DNA of 6,396 bases from contig JAFYBD010000178.1 in NCBI GenBank assembly GCA_017540385.1, positions 1-6,396 of the forward strand, read 5' to 3'. This document shows, in pieces, positions 1-4,965 of the stretch. The stretch comes from Lentisphaeria bacterium. Its GTDB lineage: Bacteria > Verrucomicrobiota > Lentisphaeria > Victivallales > UBA1829. The position numbers and the translations under genes are program-made. Under the pieces are notes generated by a model. The model was not told the DNA's origin, made no database searches, and saw only the letters and a list, made by a program, of their open reading frames with translations. Position 1 is the first letter of the stretch. Each line of letters starts with the position of its first letter.

Positions 1-612
<612 letters not shown>

Positions 613-643
613 GCGTAGTCAGAGATTTGTAAGAAGTCTCATC

Positions 644-681
644 AGCCCCGCTGGAATACAGTTTCCGGCGGGGCTTTTTTT
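644..681 (+). terminator. Rho-independent terminator of rpsA
   Basis: AGCCCCGC (644-651) pairs perfectly with GCGGGGCT (668-675). The stem continues inward through a T-G wobble and GGAA/TTCC, giving 13 pairs around a six-base loop (657-662). A run of seven T (675-681) follows directly. It lies 31 bases after the rpsA stop codon and reads in the same direction. This is a textbook intrinsic terminator. Confidence 0.93.
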
Positions 682-710
682 CGCCCGCGCCGCAGGGATG
701 GCCTTGACTC

Positions 711-774
711 CCCCCGTGCTGAGCGCGGCCGGGTGCTTCCACAGTTAAGACTCTGCTTCCCGGCGGGGCTTTTT
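711..774 (+). ncRNA. Candidate structured element: three-way junction ending in a T run
   Basis: The right arm CCCGGCGGGG (759-768) pairs completely with a split left arm. CCCC (711-714) pairs with GGGG (765-768), and GCCGGG (728-733) pairs with CCCGGC (759-764). The 13 bases between the two left segments (715-727) form their own hairpin: five pairs, one of them T-G, with loop TGA. No junction base is left unpaired. The enclosed 734-758 segment holds only a weak AGT/ACT hairpin. TTTTT (770-774) follows the closing helix after one C. It could be a second terminator that catches read-through from rpsA, the 3' end of a small RNA, or a chance fold in GC-rich DNA. Folding was done by eye, without an energy calculation. 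Confidence 0.3.
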
Positions 775-837
775 GCGGAAAGAAACGGGAAACACCGTTG
801 TTATTATATGTTACAATAAAAAGCGCGCAGGAAACGT

Positions 838-843
838 TATAAT
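838..843 (+). promoter_or_regulatory. Possible -10 element for the lipoprotein gene
   Basis: A perfect TATAAT lies 74 bases before the start codon at 918, inside the only AT-rich stretch (about 798-848) between the rpsA terminator and the gene. No convincing -35 hexamer sits 16-18 bases upstream; the nearest TTACAA (811-816) leaves a 21-base spacer. An alternative -10, TACAAT at 812-817, has only a poor -35 (GAAACA, 789-794). A promoter somewhere in this stretch is likely because the gene starts downstream of a strong terminator. The exact element is uncertain. Confidence 0.4.
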
Positions 844-851
844 GTTATCAT

Positions 852-870
852 GCGGGGCTATCATCCCCGT
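852..870 (+). other. Stem-loop in the leader of the lipoprotein gene
   Basis: CGGGG (853-857) pairs with CCCCG (865-869) around loop CTATCAT, with a flanking G-T wobble. The left arm can instead pair as GCGGG (852-856) with CCCGC (886-890), so two exclusive folds are possible. It lies between the putative -10 and the ribosome-binding site. It resembles no riboswitch class I can recognise, and any regulatory role is speculative. Confidence 0.3.
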
Positions 871-917
871 TTCCCCGGTTTGATTCCCGCAATATCATAA
901 CCCCACGGAGAAATAAC

Positions 918-2696
918 ATGAAACACCGGCTCTTTCTGATCGCAGCGTTGTTCGCCTGCACGCTGGGCGGAGTTTGTTCCTGTTCGCAGGAGGATGCCGC
1001 GGCATCCTCACCCGCGCCGAAACAGGCAAAACAAGGTTTGGAGATCGCGACCATTCAGCTGGAACAGTATTTCGGCAACGACAGCTCCACACAACCAGAC
1101 GTAAGAACGCAGTCTGTTTCCATAGCAAACCGGTCCGGCAAAACGATCGACTTGTACGGCTATTCCGTCACCAACAACGGAAAGGAAATCCTGCGGATCG
1201 ACGAGCATGTCGAATTGGAAAAAGATGCAAAGAAGATGTTTCCGCTCCCGCTTGTCGATACGGGAAAAGAGGATATAAAGCAGGGGTTTGCGATCGTGCC
1301 ATGGTTCCTTTACTCCGATATTCTCAAGGATGAGGATGCGGCTCGGAAGGAACGGGAAGAACTTGAGACGATGATGGAACGGTATCTGCCGTATCTCACG
1401 GAACTGAACAGAAACATCTATGAAAAAAACTATAGTACGGGGAATTATTTCTTCGACTTTTCGGAAATAGCCTTGAAGTCTCCCCGGAATGAAACCGTGG
1501 ACCAGATACTTCTGACGAAGGTGGATGTTCAGAAGAATCCATATTCCCTTGTGGCATTCTTAGAACCCATACAAGCCACAGGCGTTTTTCGGAAAGGAGA
1601 TCGTGCGATCGTCTGCAGCGTACCCGAAATGGCGCCTTTCCCGGTCGACATTATCTTTTACAGCGGGCAGTCACTGGCGATACTTACAAGCGGGAATCAA
1701 TACTTCCGCGAAAACACCGGATTGTTTGTGCCGGATCTGAAGATGACATTATCCCTGTATCGTGATCAGGACCTCAAGGAAGAAATGGTCCGTCTGGAAG
1801 GAGAGAAATTCTTTTTCAACAAAATGAGCGAAGCGCAAACGGATGAACTCGATAAGTTCTTGGACGGGGCAAGAATGAAGGAAGTGTATTATAAACTTTC
1901 CGTCACGCATCCGGATTTCCCCGAATTGTCGCTTCCGGAGCCATTGACCGGAAAAGTCAATATCCAGCTGCGGCCAGCGCGCAACGGGCAGGTAAGAAAT
2001 ACGAATTGGAACACGGAATCCGCGACTGGCAATGGCGGCGGAGCCGTCAACAGAACCGGAGGCAGACCCGCCGCGCAGGACGAGTATCCGGGTTCCCGGC
2101 TTGTGAACGGCATTCTTTACTCGGAGGACGGTTCCACCCTCATTTCCTGCGTTTCCGCGCCGAACGGCCCGTGCATCGTCCCGCCGGGCGTGAAGACCAT
2201 CGCGGATCGTGCGTTTTCCGGCTGCGCCGGATTGACGGAAGTCCGCCTGCCGGAAGGCATCACGAAGATCGGCCGCTCCGCATTTTGGAAATGCTCCGGG
2301 TTGAAACGCATCAACCTGCCGGATTCGCTGGAAGAGATCGGGACCAATGCGTTTGAGGAGTGTACCGGACTGACGGAGATCGCGATCCCGCAGGGCATCC
2401 GTGTCATCAAGTCGAGCACATTTATCGTGTGTGCCGGGCTGAAGCGCGTCGATCTGCCGGATTCGCTGACGGAAATCGAGTTTGCCGCGTTTACGGCGTG
2501 TACCGGGCTGACGGAGATCACGATCCCGCCGAACGTCACATCCATCGGGGAAAGCGCGTTTGCGGGGTGTACCGGACTGAAGCACGTGACGCTCCCGGAC
2601 AGCCTGAAATCCATTTCTCCGGGCGCTTTTTCCGGTTGCGAGTCCCTGGACCCGGAAACAAGGGAGCGCCTGAACAAACTGACACGCAGGCCATAG
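918..2696 (+). CDS. Exported lipoprotein with C-terminal BspA-type leucine-rich repeats
   Basis: This is a 592-residue predicted surface protein. The ATG at 918 is preceded by GGAG at 907-910 with seven bases between, which supports this start. Residues 1-21 form a short signal peptide (MKHR, then a hydrophobic stretch), and VCS-C22 makes a passable lipobox, so lipid anchoring at Cys22 is likely but not certain. Residues 23 to about 350 are a domain I do not recognise. It contains a charged segment near 136-155 and beta-rich stretches such as DIIFYSGQSLAIL. A Gly/Asn/Arg-rich linker (about 353-390) leads to a cap (GILYSEDGSTLISC) and then seven 23-residue repeats from residue 424, each built on AF..C.GL..I.LP..L..I. 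This is the LRR_5 (BspA) family, whose members usually bind proteins at the cell surface. The ligand is unknown and there are no catalytic motifs. The repeat part is much richer in GC than the first part. The gene sits alone between terminator-like sequences and faces the Sel1-repeat gene. Confidence 0.88.
   Translation: MKHRLFLIAALFACTLGGVCSCSQEDAAASSPAPKQAKQGLEIATIQLEQYFGNDSSTQPDVRTQSVSIANRSGKTIDLYGYSVTNNGKEILRIDEHVELEKDAKKMFPLPLVDTGKEDIKQGFAIVPWFLYSDILKDEDAARKEREELETMMERYLPYLTELNRNIYEKNYSTGNYFFDFSEIALKSPRNETVDQILLTKVDVQKNPYSLVAFLEPIQATGVFRKGDRAIVCSVPEMAPFPVDIIFYSGQSLAILTSGNQYFRENTGLFVPDLKMTLSLYRDQDLKEEMVRLEGEKFFFNKMSEAQTDELDKFLDGARMKEVYYKLSVTHPDFPELSLPEPLTGKVNIQLRPARNGQVRNTNWNTESATGNGGGAVNRTGGRPAAQDEYPGSRLVNGILYSEDGSTLISCVSAPNGPCIVPPGVKTIADRAFSGCAGLTEVRLPEGITKIGRSAFWKCSGLKRINLPDSLEEIGTNAFEECTGLTEIAIPQGIRVIKSSTFIVCAGLKRVDLPDSLTEIEFAAFTACTGLTEITIPPNVTSIGESAFAGCTGLKHVTLPDSLKSISPGAFSGCESLDPETRERLNKLTRRP
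2187..2669 (+). repeat. Seven 69-base tandem units encoding leucine-rich repeats
   Basis: Seven in-frame units of 69 bases (23 codons) encode the leucine-rich repeats at residues 424-584 of the lipoprotein. Units alternate: 1, 3 and 5 carry GLTE, while 2, 4 and 6 carry GLKR or GLKH followed by LPDSL, so the higher-order period is 138 bases. Examples are TGTACCGG at 2361 and 2499 and the 15-base CTGCCGGATTCGCTG at 2316 and 2454, each pair exactly 138 apart. The conserved Cys in the F..C.GL motif is present in all seven units. The last unit is degenerate (GCESLDPE). Confidence 0.88.
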
Positions 2697-2780
2697 CCTT
2701 TCGCGAGTTCAATTGAAAGGCCGCCCTCACACCACCCCCCAACCGACTACCCCTCTGCGCGTCCTTCCTGCTCGTCCGCC
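2696..2780 (+). terminator. Candidate Rho-dependent termination region of the lipoprotein gene
   Basis: GCCTTTC (2696-2702), starting at the last base of the stop codon, pairs with GAAAGGC (2715-2721) around a 13- to 12-base loop that includes most of the palindrome TTCAATTGAA (2708-2717). No T run follows, so this is not a standard intrinsic terminator. The next 60 bases (2721-2780) contain 35 C and only 8 G, the C-rich, G-poor bias typical of Rho loading sites. The gene has no other obvious terminator. Rho dependence is an inference from composition. Confidence 0.4.
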
Positions 2781-2866
2781 GACTTCCTGCCCGGAGCCTG
2801 CCGGACAAAGGCGGAAGGATGAGGTTGCTTCTCGGTGCTCAACATAAAAACTCTGCGTTCGTCCAA

Positions 2867-2882
2867 ATCGCTTCTCGGCGAT
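2867..2882 (-). terminator. Weak candidate terminator of the Sel1-repeat gene
   Basis: ATCGC (2867-2871) and GCGAT (2878-2882) form a five-pair stem with a six-base loop, about 40 bases past the end of the minus-strand gene. In that direction only TTT follows, and a longer T run (TTTTT) comes some 15 bases later. The stem is short and the T tract poor, so the call is tentative. The rest of 2781-2923 shows nothing recognisable. Confidence 0.2.
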
Positions 2883-2923
2883 ATTGCAAGCGCAGACGGA
2901 AAAGACTTCGGAGGTTGGAATGC

Positions 2924-4171
2924 TTATTTTTCGGAATCCGGGAAAAAATCGGCAAGAAGTTCTTGTGCATAGGAATCGCCTTGGGCGGCAGCCTTTTCCA
3001 GCCACTTCCGCGATTCGGTCATGTCTTTCTCCACGCCTTTGCCTTTGAGATACAGATATCCCAGATCGCGCTGGGCGGCGAAATCGCCGAGCTCCGCCGC
3101 TTTCCTGAACCATTCCGCGGCCATTTCGAAGTCCTCATCCACGCGTGTCATAAATCCAACCCACCAAGCCGACGGTTCGGAATACGCCATTCCCAACGCA
3201 CGCATCGCGCGCGCGTCCCCCTGATCGGCAGCTTTCCGATACCACAAAAGAGACTCTTTCCATTTTGTCATTCTTTCAGGATCTTTCGGACTACTGTATT
3301 TCTCGTCTTCATACCCGCGTTCCAGCAGAAGACCGAGGCAGAACTGCGCGTCTTTGTCGCCATGCTCCGCATATTTCCGGAATATCTTCTCCGCCGTCCG
3401 GAAACTCTCTCCGTACCGGTCATCCGCAAGCATGACAGCGAGATCGAACTCGGCGTCGCGGCTGCCCTGTTCGGCGGCTTTCCGAAACCAGAATTCTGCC
3501 TTGGAACGATCTTTCCGATCGACCCCGGCGCCCTCGCAATAGATCCTGCCAAGCTGAATCTGCGCATCAACATCGCCTTCTTCGGCGGCTTTCCGCAGCT
3601 GTTCGAGATTGACTCCCTCCGGGAGCGGCTTCAGAAGCACCTTTGCCTCATCCGTAAACGGCTCGATCCAAAGTCCCTTCTCCTTCAGTTCCGCCTCCGT
3701 CAGTTCGCCCAAGTCCTCCACCGCATCCGGGTCAAGGTAGAAATCATGCCGATGGATTTCTTTCCAGCACGGATGTGTCCTCCCGGCGGGATATTGAAAG
3801 GGTGTCTCATAACCGGGATATCTGCCGAAATCGTTGACACAAATCTCCCTTCCGGGCGAAGGACCGTTTATGATCTCCGCAAAGACCCGATTCCCATTTT
3901 CCATGTGAACATAAAAACGTTTGATACGGAACAGTACACCCGGCGAAACATACTGGCCGTATGCCTTCACCAGATAGACGTGATTGTACAAGTATCCTTC
4001 ATTGGTCTGGCTTGTGGAGTCATAAACGATGCAGCTTTTGAAAAAAATCCCCCACGCGACCAGAAAAAGGACAACAGAACCCGCAAGAAAGAGCAATATT
4101 CTTAACTCTTTTACGCTTTTAAAAGTTCTAAAAAAGAAGGGATTGTCTGGGAGCAACTTTTTTTTCATCAT
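2924..4171 (-). CDS. Membrane-anchored Sel1-repeat (TPR-like) protein
   Basis: This is a 415-residue protein with one N-terminal membrane segment and a C-terminal solenoid. A basic N-terminus (MMKKK) is followed by a hydrophobic helix at about 23-44 (LLFLAGSVVLFLVAWGIFF). There is no lipobox or clear signal-peptidase site, so a signal anchor with the rest exported is most likely. Residues 45 to about 190 match no domain I know; they are rich in aromatic residues and contain HRHDFYLDPDAVEDLGELT. From about 193 to 405 there are roughly six Sel1-like repeats, recognisable by RKAAE.GD..AQ..LG blocks; the clearest are the first and last two (LGRIYCEGAGVDRKD and LGYLYLKGKGVEKD). Sel1 repeats are alpha-helical protein-binding scaffolds, not enzymes. 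The start was chosen because GGAGG at 4181-4185 lies nine bases before the ATG at 4171; the in-frame ATG at 4177 would be only three bases away. It is transcribed from its own promoter and converges on the lipoprotein gene. Confidence 0.88.
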   Translation of the reverse strand: MMKKKLLPDNPFFFRTFKSVKELRILLFLAGSVVLFLVAWGIFFKSCIVYDSTSQTNEGYLYNHVYLVKAYGQYVSPGVLFRIKRFYVHMENGNRVFAEIINGPSPGREICVNDFGRYPGYETPFQYPAGRTHPCWKEIHRHDFYLDPDAVEDLGELTEAELKEKGLWIEPFTDEAKVLLKPLPEGVNLEQLRKAAEEGDVDAQIQLGRIYCEGAGVDRKDRSKAEFWFRKAAEQGSRDAEFDLAVMLADDRYGESFRTAEKIFRKYAEHGDKDAQFCLGLLLERGYEDEKYSSPKDPERMTKWKESLLWYRKAADQGDARAMRALGMAYSEPSAWWVGFMTRVDEDFEMAAEWFRKAAELGDFAAQRDLGYLYLKGKGVEKDMTESRKWLEKAAAQGDSYAQELLADFFPDSEK

Positions 4172-4180
4172 AATCATTTT

Positions 4181-4185
4181 CCTCC
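4181..4185 (-). promoter_or_regulatory. Ribosome-binding site deciding the Sel1-gene start
   Basis: On the minus strand this reads GGAGG. Three in-frame ATG codons follow, at 4177, 4171 and 4168, with spacings of 3, 9 and 12 bases. The nine-base spacing favours 4171. Confidence 0.75.
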
Positions 4186-4193
4186 ATTCTTAC

Positions 4194-4222
4194 AATATAC
4201 CGTATTTTGACGAAAAATGCAA
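4194..4222 (-). promoter_or_regulatory. Sigma70-type promoter of the Sel1-repeat gene
   Basis: Reading on the minus strand, TTGCAT (4222-4217) is followed after exactly 17 bases by TATATT (4199-4194). These match the consensus TTGACA and TATAAT at four and five of six positions. Transcription would begin near 4187, only a few bases before GGAGG, giving a leader of about 16 bases before the chosen ATG. The position and direction fit the downstream gene well. Confidence 0.72.
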
Positions 4223-4271
4223 GAGGGGAATGGCGAAAAATCGTGAAGATGTCGATGTCTTTTATGACCGA

Positions 4272-4289
4272 CCGGAGAAGAAGCTCCGG
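4272..4289 (-). terminator. Possible weak terminator hairpin after the nucleotidyltransferase-fold gene
   Basis: CCGGAG (4272-4277) and CTCCGG (4284-4289) form a perfect six-pair stem with a six-base loop, 12 bases beyond the end of the minus-strand gene at 4302. No T run follows in that direction, so intrinsic termination would be inefficient and some read-through into the Sel1 gene is possible. Confidence 0.3.
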
Positions 4290-4301
4290 GCGTTTCCGGG
4301 C

Positions 4302-4943
4302 TCAGGGGCACCAGAGGTCGATGGCGGGGGCGGATGAGGAACGCTCGCGGAGCCATTCGGTGAATTGGGGCCAGGTGCGGATTCCGTCGGCGAGCACGGC
4401 GTGGTAATACGCGATGCCGGGGATGTGATCGGAATCGGGCGTAAGGTATTTGAGCCGGAGGATCGCGTCGCGTGTTTCGGGCATCAGGACCGCGTTGATG
4501 CGTTCGGCGACGCGCTCGAAATGCCCGTCGAAGCGCGAGCCTTTCCGGATCTGGATCATGTCGATCTGCCACGGCTCGCCATCGAGGTCGTACAGAATGT
4601 GCCATTCCAGGCAGGCCTCGTCCGTCGCGGCAAGGTTGCGGTACTCGAGCTGCGAGACGCGCGGATCGGCACAGATCGCCGAAACGGCGCGGAAACTCTC
4701 CGCCGGGTCGAGGGCATCCGTGTAGATGTGGAAATCGACGTCGCGGTGCTTCATCATCAGGGCGGTCGCCATGGAGCCGACCTGACGAACCGTGGCCCCG
4801 ATCCCTTCCCACGCTTCGCGCACGCCGCTCCGCCGGACGACTTCGCGGGCGCGCGCCATCATGGATTCGGACAACGCAACGAGCCCGGCGGACGATATGC
4901 CGTCGGGCTCGCAGCAAACGAGGGGTTTGTCCTCAGTTTTCAT
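4302..4943 (-). CDS. Nucleotidyltransferase-fold protein of unknown substrate
   Basis: This is a 213-residue soluble protein with the signature of the polymerase-beta-like nucleotidyltransferase superfamily. VGS at 55-57 is followed by the metal-binding pair Asp68-x-Asp70 in HRDVDFHIY. A plausible third acidic residue is Asp128 in WQIDMIQI. This superfamily transfers nucleotides to proteins, drugs or RNA, or serves as toxins, but the substrate cannot be read from the sequence. The C-terminal part (MPETRDAILRLKY, GIAYYHAVLADGIRTW) looks like the helical region of an uncharacterised family seen in Bacteroidota and relatives. There is no signal peptide. The start is uncertain: ATG at 4943 has only weak GGA four bases upstream. 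A GTG at 4964 begins one base after the stop codon of the GH31 gene (TGAGGTG) and would add seven residues, allowing translational coupling. The frame is also open upstream to an ATG at 5018 that would overlap the GH31 gene, which seems unlikely. It is probably co-transcribed with the GH31 gene, though no functional link is evident. Confidence 0.8.
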   Translation of the reverse strand: MKTEDKPLVCCEPDGISSAGLVALSESMMARAREVVRRSGVREAWEGIGATVRQVGSMATALMMKHRDVDFHIYTDALDPAESFRAVSAICADPRVSQLEYRNLAATDEACLEWHILYDLDGEPWQIDMIQIRKGSRFDGHFERVAERINAVLMPETRDAILRLKYLTPDSDHIPGIAYYHAVLADGIRTWPQFTEWLRERSSSAPAIDLWCP

Positions 4944-4965
4944 TATGTCCGGGCTGGAAAGCACC

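Noticed and set aside
852..917. Leader of the lipoprotein gene considered as a riboswitch
   Set aside because: Only a five-pair stem with an alternative pairing is visible, and no conserved riboswitch core was recognised.
2187..2669. Regular 69-base spacing considered as a CRISPR array or satellite
   Set aside because: The period is a multiple of three, the units are in frame and diverged, and they encode a known leucine-rich-repeat pattern. There are no unique spacers between identical repeats.
1749..2677. Minus-strand open frames opposite the leucine-rich repeats
   Set aside because: They are repetitive only because they are antisense to a repeated coding sequence, and their composition is Arg/Pro/Ser-rich without domain signatures.
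2708..2717. Perfect palindrome TTCAATTGAA considered as an operator or insertion target
   Set aside because: It lies just after a stop codon in a convergent intergenic region, with no flanking duplication, no promoter nearby and no second copy seen.
2819..4105. Long plus-strand open frame of 428 codons opposite the Sel1-repeat gene
   Set aside because: Its codons are exact reverse complements of the Sel1-gene codons, so it stays open simply because that gene avoids TTA, CTA and TCA across the stretch. It encodes no recognisable domain, while the minus strand has clear Sel1 repeats, a promoter and a ribosome-binding site.
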